From assembly GCA_022451925.1 (NCBI GenBank), contig JAKUNL010000020.1:1-64000 (forward strand): a stretch of 64,000 nucleotides of DNA. The letters are read 5' to 3'. The position numbers were made by a program, and so were the translations under genes. Source of the stretch: Dehalococcoidia bacterium. GTDB lineage: Bacteria; Chloroflexota; Dehalococcoidia; Lucifugimonadales; UBA3495. The notes beneath the pieces are model-generated. The model ran no database searches, was not told the origin of the DNA, and saw only the letters and a program-made list of their open reading frames with translations. The stretch's first letter is position 1. Every line of letters begins with the position of its first letter. Below, piece after piece: positions 1 to 9,993 of the stretch.

Positions 1-216
1 AATCCCATAGGTGGAGCATGGAGGTTGGGTTAGAAGGAAAATCCTTATTGTCACGCCGTATTTTTCCAAACAAACTATTTCATTCACATGGACATTTCCC
101 AACACCCAGGCACATGGAGTCCACAGAACATTATTCCTTTCGATCTGATCCTGCCACTTAGATGGATGCGGGCCGTTACCCAACGGCCTATTTAATGGCT
201 AAAACCCGAGTTATCG

Positions 217-1575
217 TTAGCTATAACTGGGCGGAGACAGCTTAACTCCAAGGACGGTCTCGCACCATTTGGCGATACCCAACAGTTTACCTTCGTCAAA
301 TGGCAAGCCACCCAGCTGAACAGCCATTGGCAGCCCACCCTCGCTTAACCCTGAGGGTATGGTGACAGTCGGTAAGCCACTGCTGGTCCAAGGAACCTGA
401 AAAGACGCGTCTCCTGTTGTGTTACGGTCTTTGGGAGCAGGTGAGGGAGTGGTTGGGGTTATCACCGCGTCCACTTGCCCCACTAACCGAACCATATCCT
501 CTCTGAATTGTCTGCGCAATCGCATAGCTTGGAGATAAGCCGTCGCCGGAATCAACATACCCATCTCCATACCAGCCCTGACTCTTGGGCCGTAATTGAC
601 TGCCTGCGTGGCATGGAAATGCTCGTGGAAGGCAGCGCATTCTACATTCATCACAATTCGCTGGGCACTGTGACACGACCCGAAACTGTCCGGCAGAGCC
701 AAATTGACGACCTCCGCTCCGGCATCAGCCAACTTATTAGCCACCGATTGCGTGTGATCCCAAACCTCAGCTGTGGATTTTTCCTGGTAATACTGAGAAA
801 CGATACCAATACGTGGGGGGCGGTTGTGCTCTGCCATTTGCTCTGCAAAGTTCGGGACTACCTCGTTTGCAGAGCCAGGATCATTTTTATCCTCGCCAGA
901 CATTACCTGCAGCATCAATGCCGCGTCATCCACCGTCCGTACTAGGATTCCCACGTGATCCAGCGACCAGCTCACTGGCACTACTCCGTACCTACTGATA
1001 CGCCCGTACGTGGCCTTAAGCCCAACTATTCCGTTGTATCCGGCCGGACGGCAGGTAGATCCGCCCGTTTGCGACCCCAAAGCCGCTCCCACCGTCTTTG
1101 AGGCAACGGCCACTGATGACCCACTGCTTGATCCGCCTGGAGTATGTTCTAAATTCCAGGGGTTGTAGGTTGGTGAAGGGTCTGACGTAGCGAATTCGGT
1201 CGTAACTGCTTTGCCCAAGATGATACCGCCTGCCTCTTTGATCTTCCTCACAGTAGTAGCATCGAAATCGGGTACGAAATCAGCATAGACTTTGGAACCC
1301 GCAGCCGTTTTCATCCCTGCAGTGTAAAAAATGTCCTTCAATCCTACCGGTACACCATGGAGCGGCCCCCTTGTGTGACCTTCTTTGGCTTCATCTTCCA
1401 ATTGCTGGGCGGCAGTCAGGACTTCTTCCCGGTCGATGGTCACCCAGGCTTGGAGGTCTTGATCTGTATCATCGATTCGCTCCAGTAACGATTTCGCCAA
1501 GTCCACTGGAGAAAGTTGTTTATTTTTTATCTGATGGGCAGCTTCGGAAACGGTAAGTTGGTAGGGTTGGGGCAT
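217..1575 (-). CDS. Amidase (amidase-signature family, GatA/AtzE-like)
   Basis: 452-aa ORF with LHGVPVGLKDIF and TPGGSSSGSSVAVASKTVGAALGSQTGGSTCRPA, the Ser-Ser-Lys amidase signature. Confidence 0.93.
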   Translation of the reverse strand: MPQPYQLTVSEAAHQIKNKQLSPVDLAKSLLERIDDTDQDLQAWVTIDREEVLTAAQQLEDEAKEGHTRGPLHGVPVGLKDIFYTAGMKTAAGSKVYADFVPDFDATTVRKIKEAGGIILGKAVTTEFATSDPSPTYNPWNLEHTPGGSSSGSSVAVASKTVGAALGSQTGGSTCRPAGYNGIVGLKATYGRISRYGVVPVSWSLDHVGILVRTVDDAALMLQVMSGEDKNDPGSANEVVPNFAEQMAEHNRPPRIGIVSQYYQEKSTAEVWDHTQSVANKLADAGAEVVNLALPDSFGSCHSAQRIVMNVECAAFHEHFHATQAVNYGPRVRAGMEMGMLIPATAYLQAMRLRRQFREDMVRLVGQVDAVITPTTPSPAPKDRNTTGDASFQVPWTSSGLPTVTIPSGLSEGGLPMAVQLGGLPFDEGKLLGIAKWCETVLGVKLSPPSYS

Positions 1576-1640
1576 GATTCGTCCTCACAGTAAATTTCGA
1601 TGACAATGGAGGAAATAATTGAAGTTCTAAGTTTAGGTGT

Positions 1641-1829
1641 CTACTGGTAAAAACCTGGTTCCAAATCACGGTGGGGAATTTCCTGCCATACTTCCCATAG
1701 TTGGAAAGCCGTCTGACGGATGTAAGATTCCAGTTCTTCCGCTCGTTCTTTACCCCACAGTCTCACGGCCTGAGAGTGCAATTCCATTGCGATATCATCT
1801 ACAGAATCGTTTGGTTTCTTGTTTACCAT
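1641..1829 (-). CDS. Small hypothetical protein (about 62 aa), possible amidase companion subunit
   Basis: ORF MVNKKPNDSVDDIAMELHSQAVRLWGKERAEELESYIRQTAFQLWEVWQEIPHRDLEPGFYQ just upstream of and codirectional with the amidase; the ORF track extends it to 1964 but the internal Met at 1829 looks more plausible. Confidence 0.55.
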   Translation of the reverse strand: MVNKKPNDSVDDIAMELHSQAVRLWGKERAEELESYIRQTAFQLWEVWQEIPHRDLEPGFYQ

Positions 1830-1971
1830 TGTTTTTCCGCCGCGCCCGATATTAACCTTTAGGTCAGGGCAGTTGTCTGGCATTCTAATCATGGCACCTT
1901 CAACGGTCAATCTAGGTCGCTTCGATATCAGGAAACGCAGCCTGAGCTTAAGTGCGCCACGCATGACATAC

Positions 1972-1980
1972 TGTTATAAT
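1972..1980 (+). promoter_or_regulatory. Extended -10 promoter element TGTTATAAT
   Basis: Perfect TATAAT with TGn extension about 50 nt upstream of the SMP-30 gene; no good -35. Confidence 0.5.
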
Positions 1981-2031
1981 CCCGCCTATTAGCGAACCGG
2001 CTCTACAGGTAATCACGGTCGGAGACTTCCC

Positions 2032-2931
2032 ATGCCAGACAAGCTAGGCGAGATACTAACATCGCCAGAGCACACACTGATCGCAACCGACCTGGGACCC
2101 ACGGAAGGACCTCTTTGGCATCCGGAAGGATACCTGACCTTTGTCGATCTTGTGGGAAACCGGTTGCAACGCTGGGACCAAGATACTGGGGTAAGTGTGA
2201 TTCGCCAAAACACTGGCGAAGGCAACGGCTGCACCTTTGACCGCCAAGGACGCTTATTAATGTGTGAAGGGGCTGACCATCGGTGTATCACCCGAATGGA
2301 ACCCGATGGAACCGTCACTACCATCGCAGACCGTTGGGAAGGCAATCGTTTCCATAAACCCAACGATGTCATCTGTCGTTCCGACGGCACCATCTACTTC
2401 ACAGACCCCATGCTTAGACTACCTGAAGCAAAACGCGAATACGATTTTGCTGGTGTGTTTAAGATTGCAGCAGGAGGACAGGTTTCCGTCGCCACAGACT
2501 CTTGTGAATACCCCAACGGACTCGCTTTCTCACCCGATGAATCGATTCTGTACATAGCAATCAGCCGCCTAAGCGAAGTTTGTTTTGAAGAGGCAAAAAA
2601 TGGGCTGGTATGCGAACACCGAAAGATCAGGGCATTTGATGTATCTGATGACGGCTCATTGAGCAACGGGCGAATCTTCGCAACCATGTACTCTGCAGAG
2701 GACGGTGTGCCAGATGGCATGAAAGTAGACACCCTCGGTCGAGTTTTCTGCACCGGCTCAGGTGGAATCTGGGTTTTCGGCCCAAATGGCGCTCATCTGG
2801 GCATAATCAGGGGGCCGGAAGTACCTCGTAACATCGCCTTTGGAGGCCCCGATTTCAGAACCGTGTACACCACACCCGGAGAGTCGATTTACAGTTTCAG
2901 AGTTAAGACACCGGGTATCCGACCTTACTAA
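2032..2931 (+). CDS. SMP-30/gluconolactonase/LRE-like protein
   Basis: 299 aa with EGPLWHPEGYLTFVDL, HKPNDVICRSDGTIYFTDP, YPNGLAFSPDESILYIA, PDGMKVDTLGRVFCTGSGGIWVF. Confidence 0.9.
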   Translation: MPDKLGEILTSPEHTLIATDLGPTEGPLWHPEGYLTFVDLVGNRLQRWDQDTGVSVIRQNTGEGNGCTFDRQGRLLMCEGADHRCITRMEPDGTVTTIADRWEGNRFHKPNDVICRSDGTIYFTDPMLRLPEAKREYDFAGVFKIAAGGQVSVATDSCEYPNGLAFSPDESILYIAISRLSEVCFEEAKNGLVCEHRKIRAFDVSDDGSLSNGRIFATMYSAEDGVPDGMKVDTLGRVFCTGSGGIWVFGPNGAHLGIIRGPEVPRNIAFGGPDFRTVYTTPGESIYSFRVKTPGIRPY

Positions 2932-2975
2932 ACATCTATGGACAGATCTATTTACAAACATTAAGGAGAATGATT

Positions 2976-3884
2976 ATGGCTACAGTAGGCTCCGGTAAAT
3001 ATACCTACGAGGTGGACGAGGATTGGGCAAAACTACCTGCAGGGTGGGAGATGCCTGCGGCCGCCGTCTATGGCGACTCCGACGACCACGTCTACTGCTT
3101 CAACCGTGACCCAGAACATCCTGTATGCATATTTGACCGCGAGGGGAATTTCCTATCGTCCTGGGGTGCAGGGCTCATTTCCTTCGCCCACGCCATCTAT
3201 CTGGACAAGCATAATAATGTCTGGCTGGTAGACCGTAATAAACATCAGGTCTTCAAGTTCACCAAAGATGGCGAACTGCTCTTGACCATCGGTGAGGAAG
3301 GTTTTCGATCTGACACCGGTGTGGCGTTTGACGACTACAGTTCAACTACATGGTCAAGCGTGACCCACAGTGGCCCCCCCTTCAACATGCCTGCAGGGAT
3401 CGCTGTAAACGACGCCGACGAGATATTCATCGCCGACGGCTACGCAAACGCCCGTGTGCACAAATTTACCCCAGAAGGTGAGCACATCCAGTCTTGGGGA
3501 GACCCAGGCTCCGGAGACGGACAATTCAACCTTCCTCATGGTGTATGGATCGACCGCAAAGGACAGGTACTAGTATCCGACCGGGAGAATGACCGCGTCC
3601 AGGTATTCACTCAGAGCGGAGAATTCATCAAGTCCTGGCCCACTAAGCTTATCGGCCCGGCTTTGATGTACATCGACGAAGACGACATAGCCTACATCCC
3701 AGAGCACAACGGTGGGATGGTCAGCGTACTAACTGCCGACGGTGAGCGTCTAGCCCAATGGGGAGAGGAAAGATACCGTTCCTGCCATGGCATCTGGGTA
3801 GATTCCCACAAAGATGTCTATGTGGTAACCCCTGGCGACTGGGGCAAGGGCCGCCGAGTAGTCAAATATTCCTTGAAGAGTTAG
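2976..3884 (+). CDS. NHL-repeat beta-propeller protein
   Basis: NHL-type repeats (PAGIAVNDADEIFIADGYANARVHKF, LPHGVWIDRKGQVLVSDRENDRVQVF); AAGGAG Shine-Dalgarno places the start at 2976. Confidence 0.85.
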   Translation: MATVGSGKYTYEVDEDWAKLPAGWEMPAAAVYGDSDDHVYCFNRDPEHPVCIFDREGNFLSSWGAGLISFAHAIYLDKHNNVWLVDRNKHQVFKFTKDGELLLTIGEEGFRSDTGVAFDDYSSTTWSSVTHSGPPFNMPAGIAVNDADEIFIADGYANARVHKFTPEGEHIQSWGDPGSGDGQFNLPHGVWIDRKGQVLVSDRENDRVQVFTQSGEFIKSWPTKLIGPALMYIDEDDIAYIPEHNGGMVSVLTADGERLAQWGEERYRSCHGIWVDSHKDVYVVTPGDWGKGRRVVKYSLKS

Positions 3885-3915
3885 CTCTCTATAGCTGATT
3901 CAAGACCCCAAGTTA

Positions 3916-3944
3916 TTGAACCTGCATAATGGTTTTGCTATGCT
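3916..3944 (+). promoter_or_regulatory. Sigma70-like promoter of the tRNA-Ala gene
   Basis: TTGAAC - 17 nt - TATGCT, with TG extension, about 45 nt upstream of the tRNA. Confidence 0.5.
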
Positions 3945-3990
3945 ATGGGACAGCAACCAGCCTCATCGTTGATTGTTGTCCCATCGTTGT

Positions 3991-4066
3991 GGGGCTGTAG
4001 CTCATCTGGGAGAGCGCTTCAATGGCATTGAAGAGGTACGGGGTTCGAGTCCCCGCAGCTCCACCA
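3991..4066 (+). tRNA. tRNA-Ala (anticodon GGC), CCA encoded
   Basis: Cloverleaf by eye: acceptor GGGGCTG/CAGCTCC, anticodon loop ATGGCAT, T arm GGGGTTCGAGTCCCC, 3' ACCA. Confidence 0.95.
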
Positions 4067-4362
4067 CCCCACTACGATTTACTACATCTACACTTTCCAT
4101 AGCGAGTAACATAGATCTTAGTGCATAGAATCTACCGGTAATCTTTAGTACTCATTCTGCGTACGACGGTGTTCGGGTAAAACCGGTAAAAGGGTGTCAT
4201 CAAAGGGATTCGATCGTTCATGCATAATAATGCTACTGTCGGATGAAGCGAAGGCTAATGCTAGAATGCACATCAATGTGTTCCACCCTCTCCACACTTG
4301 CTCATCTTCAGATTCCTAACTATCCACCTCGGTACACCACCAGAGACCAGGGTCAACGTTAG

Positions 4363-5559
4363 TTGCCAGAATTAGCAACCAATTCTGAATTGAAACAAGC
4401 CCGGTTCTTGGCAATCACCGGCATAGGTATGGCGTCCACACAGATCGTGGGACTAATGCTCTCACCAATCTTGGTCGCCCTATCCGACGAGTTCAACGTT
4501 TCCGTCGCAGCGGCAGGACAATTGGCGGCCGTAACATTTGCGGCCTGGGCCGTGTCTGTCGTTTCAGTCGGCCCGATATCAGACTCATTCGGGCGTCGAC
4601 CGGTCGCAGTCATCGGGTTAACCCTACTCGCTGCCAGCGTCATCGCTTCTAGTTTTGCCCCTACTTTCGGGGTACTGATGGGATTGCGTATCATCACTGG
4701 CCTCGCCGGTGGAATGATCCCGCCAAACAGCATGGCTGCCGTGGCTGACGTGTTACCGGCGGACAAGCGCGCAAAAGCATTTGGACTACTGATGGCTTTC
4801 ACCTCACTCTCATCGGTTATCGGGGTTCCTTTGGTAGCGTTAGTGGCTGGGATCGGAGGATGGCGAGTCCCTTTCTTGATGATTGGAAGTGTGCTATTCA
4901 TTTGTGCGGGAATGCAGAGTCTATGGTTCCCAAAGTCTCAGACATCGGAAACCCGGAAATTCTCATTCATGTCCCGGTACAAACAGATGGCCAATATTAG
5001 CCTGTTCAGAACCACTCTGGTGGCGAACTTATTACAGCGGATGGCCTTTTATGCATCCATAAGCTACCTGGCCGCATACCTGATTAACAGCCATGGACTT
5101 AGCATCGGACAAACCGCTATTCCTCTCGCAATCGCGGGGATTGGAGTTGTCATTGGCAGCATGGCTGCTGGCTTTATATCGGCCTTAAGACGGCGCTCAC
5201 AGGTAGTCTCAGCCTGTGCACTACTAGGAGGTCTGGCGTCTCTTTTAATGTTTTCCATCGACCTTTCTGCCTGGGGTACAGTAGCCGTGGCCCTGATTGG
5301 TATCACATTCATCAGTGTTGGTTGGCCAACTTTTCTAGCCATCAGCACCGAGATATCGGGCAGTTCCCAAGCCACGGCTGTCGGAATGCTGGGGGCCAGC
5401 AACCAACTCGGTGGAGTTGGAGGTGCTGCATTAGGAGGTGCGTTCCTTGCCCTGGGGGACTTCTATACGGTAGGATTTTTCTGCTTGGCCACAGTGCTCA
5501 TATCAGCTGTGGTACTTCAACTAGGAATGGGCATTAGGCCCACAAACCAGGAGTCATAG
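4363..5559 (+). CDS. MFS transporter
   Basis: 398-aa multi-TM ORF (TTG start); VGPISDSFGRRPVAVIGL matches the MFS loop motif. Confidence 0.85.
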   Translation: MPELATNSELKQARFLAITGIGMASTQIVGLMLSPILVALSDEFNVSVAAAGQLAAVTFAAWAVSVVSVGPISDSFGRRPVAVIGLTLLAASVIASSFAPTFGVLMGLRIITGLAGGMIPPNSMAAVADVLPADKRAKAFGLLMAFTSLSSVIGVPLVALVAGIGGWRVPFLMIGSVLFICAGMQSLWFPKSQTSETRKFSFMSRYKQMANISLFRTTLVANLLQRMAFYASISYLAAYLINSHGLSIGQTAIPLAIAGIGVVIGSMAAGFISALRRRSQVVSACALLGGLASLLMFSIDLSAWGTVAVALIGITFISVGWPTFLAISTEISGSSQATAVGMLGASNQLGGVGGAALGGAFLALGDFYTVGFFCLATVLISAVVLQLGMGIRPTNQES

Positions 5560-5565
5560 CGCAAA

Positions 5566-5874
5566 ATGCTGGAACACAAGGGGATACGCTGGGGTTACGT
5601 CTTTCTGAGAGCTTCAACGTATCTGAATGCCGAGGAGACCCAAGAACTGATGGTGCAGGCAGTAGAGATGTTCCTCCTCGGTGAGTCAGAGCGAAATGTC
5701 AAAGGTTCCGAATATGATGGACGGCTGTCGACCGAGCAACGTTACGAACTCATTGGCACCATGGGAGGACAGCGATTCGATGCCGATATTGAAACGTCTA
5801 GAGGACGTGATAAAGCTGCATTCCTCGTGAACGAACAGACCCAGGGTGGCGGAGCTGCAATTTCATTGAATTAG
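5566..5874 (+). CDS. Hypothetical protein (102 aa) directly downstream of the MFS gene
   Basis: ORF begins 6 nt after the MFS stop; no family recognised. Confidence 0.55.
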   Translation: MLEHKGIRWGYVFLRASTYLNAEETQELMVQAVEMFLLGESERNVKGSEYDGRLSTEQRYELIGTMGGQRFDADIETSRGRDKAAFLVNEQTQGGGAAISLN

Positions 5875-5909
5875 TAGTTAGCCACAACACATATATATTG
5901 TATGTCACA

Positions 5910-5938
5910 TTGACTCGTGACTCTAGCTAAACTAAACT
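5910..5938 (+). promoter_or_regulatory. Sigma70-like promoter upstream of the dipeptidase gene
   Basis: TTGACT - 17 nt - TAAACT. Confidence 0.4.
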
Positions 5939-6014
5939 CCAGGCCTCTCGGATACACCGCGTAAACTCTGTTGCAGAGTCTTCAATTTTAAGTTGAACGC
6001 CTGGTGAGCGAAAC

Positions 6015-7130
6015 ATGACCAGCATCCGTGATTTCTCCATGTCTCCAGAGATTGGACGAGTACCATCATCTGCTGTTCGATTGAACGATCGGGAGGAACG
6101 TAGGTTCCAGAATCTAGCAGAAGAATCGGTGATGATTGATGTGCACCAGCACCCATTCGTCCTGCCTGAAGCCATGGACCGATTCATCGACTTTCTACGT
6201 ACTAACCGTTACCAATGGGGATTTGAGGCAGTCCGACACGGAGGATGGACAACCGTTACGACCTCCAACGTTTTTGGTGGGTTACAAAACGCCACTGAAA
6301 TGTCGTTTGTCGAATATGAAGATGTGGCTGCTGAAGTGGGAATGATGTTGTCTGATGTGGCGACCCAACCGGGTGTAATTCGAGTGGGGCACGCCGACGA
6401 GATTTTATCAGCCAAGCAATCAGGAGAGATCGGCTTTATGCCGACATTAGAACACCTGCCTATCGGTAATCGTTTAGAACGAATAGACCAACTTTACTCC
6501 CAAGGCGTCCGCATCTCTGGCATAACCTATAATCGAAAGAATTTCATCGGCGACGGGATGTACGAGCGAAATCCTGGAGGCTTGAGCGAATTTGGAATAG
6601 AAGTCATCCAGCGAATGAATGACGTGGGAATGGCCATCGACCTTTCCCATGCCTCTACTCCTACGGTGATAGACACATTAGAATTCTCTAAATCGCCAGC
6701 AGTATTCAGCCACAACGCCGCATATACCTTGCGTCCCACCCGTCGTACTCGCAAAGACGAAGAGCTCAAGGCATGCGCAGCACAGGGAGGGTTGGTTTGT
6801 ATCACAGCTGTGCCCAACGCGCTGAGTGATGACCCAAAACAGGACATAGAATGCGTATTGGATCACTATGACTACATGGTCAACCTCATTGGCGTTGATC
6901 ACGTTGGGATCGGCACTGACACGATCATTGGCGACCACAGGATGTTTCAATACTACATGTTAGGACGCGAACTAAAAGAGATGCCAGCACCTTACCTGAA
7001 CGGCCTCGAATCTCCGGCCGACGGCACAAATATCATCCGTGGCCTAATCCGCCGTGGTCACTCAGACGAAAACATTAAAAAGATTGTTGGCGGCAACGCC
7101 CTCGACTTCTTCAGACGTGTTATCACATAG
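6015..7130 (+). CDS. Membrane dipeptidase (peptidase M19)
   Basis: MIDVHQHPFVLP, GMAIDLSHAS, SPAVFSHNAAY, VDHVGIGTDTIIGD. Confidence 0.9.
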   Translation: MTSIRDFSMSPEIGRVPSSAVRLNDREERRFQNLAEESVMIDVHQHPFVLPEAMDRFIDFLRTNRYQWGFEAVRHGGWTTVTTSNVFGGLQNATEMSFVEYEDVAAEVGMMLSDVATQPGVIRVGHADEILSAKQSGEIGFMPTLEHLPIGNRLERIDQLYSQGVRISGITYNRKNFIGDGMYERNPGGLSEFGIEVIQRMNDVGMAIDLSHASTPTVIDTLEFSKSPAVFSHNAAYTLRPTRRTRKDEELKACAAQGGLVCITAVPNALSDDPKQDIECVLDHYDYMVNLIGVDHVGIGTDTIIGDHRMFQYYMLGRELKEMPAPYLNGLESPADGTNIIRGLIRRGHSDENIKKIVGGNALDFFRRVIT

Positions 7131-8234
7131 ATGGCAGAACCGTTCGAAACCACTGTTGTTGGCAGCATGCCTAAACCGCCCTGGCTATATCGTCATTCGA
7201 CACGGGATACCGAAGGCTCAGATTACAACAGTCCGGGTTCCGACTGGTGCCTCTCAGGTCAGGAACTTCATGAAGCCCAAAATGATGCCGTGCGGCTGTC
7301 GGTCTACGATCAAGAAACGGCTGGTGTCCGCATAATCACTGACGGCGAACAACGGCGGAAATCGTGCCTGACTCATATCACATCCAAACTGGGAGGGATA
7401 GACTACGAGGTTCTATCCGAAAAGTGGATCCGTGACGGCAGCCGTTTGGCACAGGTAGGACGCTGTATCAGCCCGGTTGAGTGGCTCGGCCCAATGGTAG
7501 TGGATGAGTTGACCTTTCTGCTGACACAGACCACTTCGCCGGTCAAAGTGACTTTGCCGGGGCCAATGACTGTGGTTGATTCGATTTTTGACGCCTACTA
7601 CGCCGACAAACGTGCTTTTGCAATGAACGTGGCTGACGCGCTAAATAAAGAAGCAAAGGCATTGGATGCACGCGGACCTGCGGTCATCCAGTTCGATGAA
7701 CCAGCGTTCAACTCCTACCCCGATATGGTGTCAGACTGGGGCATCGAAGCCCTTAACCGTTGCGCCGACGGACTCATAGCCCAAACTGCAGTGCATATTT
7801 GCTTCGGCTCTTCCATACCCGGCTGGGTCCACCCAATAAAAAACAACTATCCCCATTTATTGAGAGAATTGGAAAACTCTAAGATTGACCAACTCGCACT
7901 CGAATTCCAAGCTCCACAATCTGACCCAGCGTTGTTAGAGCTCTGCCCGTCCAAGACGATCATCTTTGGTTGTATCAACAATGCAAATCCAGAGATTGAA
8001 AACTCGTCGGATATTGCTAAGCGTCTCTTGATGGCCGCAGAGCACCACGAGCCAACAAAAATACAAGCGTCACCTGACTGCGGACTAATGCACCTGACTC
8101 AGCCTATTGCCCGGGCCAAGCTGTCCGCCTTGTTCCGCGGTTCACAAATCGCCCGCGACCAATTACTCGGATACCCAGGAGTTTCCAATGGCTTCCACAG
8201 ACACGGACACGGAGAACACGGGCATGACCACTAA
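7131..8234 (+). CDS. MetE C-terminal-like / UROD-MetE-like protein
   Basis: FETTVVGSMPKPPWLY, ITDGEQRR, KVTLPGPMTV, AVIQFDEPAFNSYP; ends in His-rich HRHGHGEHGHDH. Confidence 0.85.
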   Translation: MAEPFETTVVGSMPKPPWLYRHSTRDTEGSDYNSPGSDWCLSGQELHEAQNDAVRLSVYDQETAGVRIITDGEQRRKSCLTHITSKLGGIDYEVLSEKWIRDGSRLAQVGRCISPVEWLGPMVVDELTFLLTQTTSPVKVTLPGPMTVVDSIFDAYYADKRAFAMNVADALNKEAKALDARGPAVIQFDEPAFNSYPDMVSDWGIEALNRCADGLIAQTAVHICFGSSIPGWVHPIKNNYPHLLRELENSKIDQLALEFQAPQSDPALLELCPSKTIIFGCINNANPEIENSSDIAKRLLMAAEHHEPTKIQASPDCGLMHLTQPIARAKLSALFRGSQIARDQLLGYPGVSNGFHRHGHGEHGHDH

Positions 8235-9030
8235 ATTCCAGCACATCGATGTAGAGCGGCGGGACCACGTAGCGACGATCACCTTACAACGACCGGACCG
8301 ATTGAACGCCCTGAATCGTCAAATGGCCCAAGAGCTCCACGACGTGCTCGACGAACTATCCGGAGAATTTCCGGAAATCAGGGCAGTAATAATCACCGGT
8401 GCAGGCCGGGGGTTCTGCTCAGGTGCAGACGTAGGTGATATGCCAGCCAGGATGGCGGAGGGCGGTGATAGGGATCCCAACAATCCTGATCCAGGCCCAT
8501 CTATAACCATGAGATTAGCGCCGCATCTAAGGGAGATACCTCAGCCAGTGATTGCAGCCGTGAACGGCGTGGCAGCCGGAGCTGGTCTTGGTATTGCCTT
8601 AGCGTCGGACATCAGAATCGCCTCAGAAAGTGCCCGTTTCACCTCAGTGTTCGTGAAACGCTCATTGGTTCCGGATGCTGGCGTTTCTGAGATACTCATC
8701 TCACTTGCCGGTCCGGGCATAGCAGCCGAAATGTCATTCACTGGTCGGATATACGACGCTAATTGGGCTCTGTCCAGAGGACTGGTTAATGATGTTATAT
8801 CCGCAAATGAGTTGATGGCTCAATCACAATCCATGGCCCTGGAGATAGCTGCCAATCCGCCTCTTGCTGTGAAGGCGACCAAGAGGCTATTCAACATACA
8901 CCATACCAGTCTAAATAAAGTAATCTTGGCAGAGCACCGGGCCAACGACCCATTGCGAGGCACTTCAGACCAAAAAGAAGCCATCCAAGCGTTTTTAGAA
9001 AAACGGACGCCAAAGTTCACCGGCACGTAG
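8188..9030 (+). CDS. Enoyl-CoA hydratase/isomerase (crotonase family)
   Basis: VATITLQRPDRLNALNRQ, ITGAGRGFCSGADV, AVNGVAAGAGLGIALASDIRIAS; start 8188 or 8224, overlapping the upstream gene. Confidence 0.9.
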   Translation: MASTDTDTENTGMTTKFQHIDVERRDHVATITLQRPDRLNALNRQMAQELHDVLDELSGEFPEIRAVIITGAGRGFCSGADVGDMPARMAEGGDRDPNNPDPGPSITMRLAPHLREIPQPVIAAVNGVAAGAGLGIALASDIRIASESARFTSVFVKRSLVPDAGVSEILISLAGPGIAAEMSFTGRIYDANWALSRGLVNDVISANELMAQSQSMALEIAANPPLAVKATKRLFNIHHTSLNKVILAEHRANDPLRGTSDQKEAIQAFLEKRTPKFTGT

Positions 9031-9141
9031 AACTCAAATCCAATTGATCACTAATAACAAGTGTTTGGTCAGTCACGGATAACTCTCTATCGCAACTATG
9101 CTATCCTGGCAATAATCTTCGGCTGGCCGAAAGCACCCGCG

Positions 9142-9606
9142 ATGAATGAACTTGAGCGAGGAATTATATTGAACTGCCCACGTTGCAATGTTGCTCTCAA
9201 CGAAAAAAAATTCAAGGATATCGACGTTGACCATTGCCCTCAATGCAAGGGACTGTGGCTGGAATTCCATGAATTAGATCAACTGGAAGACCATTCCATG
9301 GATAGTGACGATACCAAAGGCATGCTTGAGTACGCCAGGCGAGAGAGTGATATCTCCTGCCCACACTGCGACGAGCTGATGGAGACCTTCAACTACCGGG
9401 CTCACAACTTACCCATAGACCACTGCACCAACGAACACGGCTACTGGTTAGATGAAGGTGAAGAGAAAAAAGTCCTCGACATTATGAAACAGCGAGTTCG
9501 AGATCTGAAACGTTCCAGTTCAGCAGAGGAATCTTGGTCCAAATTCTTGGAACGCGGTGGTACACGTTCGTTTCTGGCCAAAGTCAAGGATTTGTTCACC
9601 GGCTGA
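9142..9606 (+). CDS. TFIIB-type zinc-ribbon protein
   Basis: CPRCNVALNEKKFKDIDVDHCPQCKGLWLEFHELDQLE and a second CPHC ribbon-like repeat; Met at 9142 preferred over 9061. Confidence 0.8.
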   Translation: MNELERGIILNCPRCNVALNEKKFKDIDVDHCPQCKGLWLEFHELDQLEDHSMDSDDTKGMLEYARRESDISCPHCDELMETFNYRAHNLPIDHCTNEHGYWLDEGEEKKVLDIMKQRVRDLKRSSSAEESWSKFLERGGTRSFLAKVKDLFTG

Positions 9607-9907
9607 CAGAACATCCAATTCCGAGATTCGGCACCCCTAACTTCACTTGACGGACGAACTTCTGAAGTCTCAGCCAAAATCTCTTCTTTTAAGCGTCGTC
9701 CTTTCGTTTCATCCACAAAAACCTGTTTTGCCTCAAGGTGACCGTCAATGCGATTAGGCAATCAAAACCCGCCGGCGTGTTGGCGATACGGGTACCCTTA
9801 AAGAGGTAGTTACATCCTCTAGTCGTTCATTTTTCATGCATATCCCATGACCATGTCTTGATCTATCAGGTCCTCGCCGCTTTTGCGGACCTCCTCTATT
9901 AAATAAG

Positions 9908-9938
9908 ACTCTTCAGGCCGTGTCTTAGCCTGAAGAGT
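9908..9938 (-). terminator. Putative terminator hairpin of the nitroreductase gene
   Basis: 11-bp arms ACTCTTCAGGC/GCCTGAAGAGT; CTTATTT follows on the minus strand. Confidence 0.5.
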
Positions 9939-9993
9939 ATTGAGTTACACCGTTTACATCGCCTGGGTTTCTCGGAGACCGAGGAGATCAAAT

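Noticed and set aside
422-998. Multiple ORFs of 60-145 aa antisense or out of frame to the amidase (and similar ORFs throughout the track)
   Set aside because: They lie fully within a strongly supported gene, show no family features, and have shadow-ORF composition.
3946-3983. TGGGACA/TGTCCCA hairpin in the tRNA-Ala leader
   Set aside because: 24-nt loop, and the predicted transcription start falls in or near the stem; likely chance.
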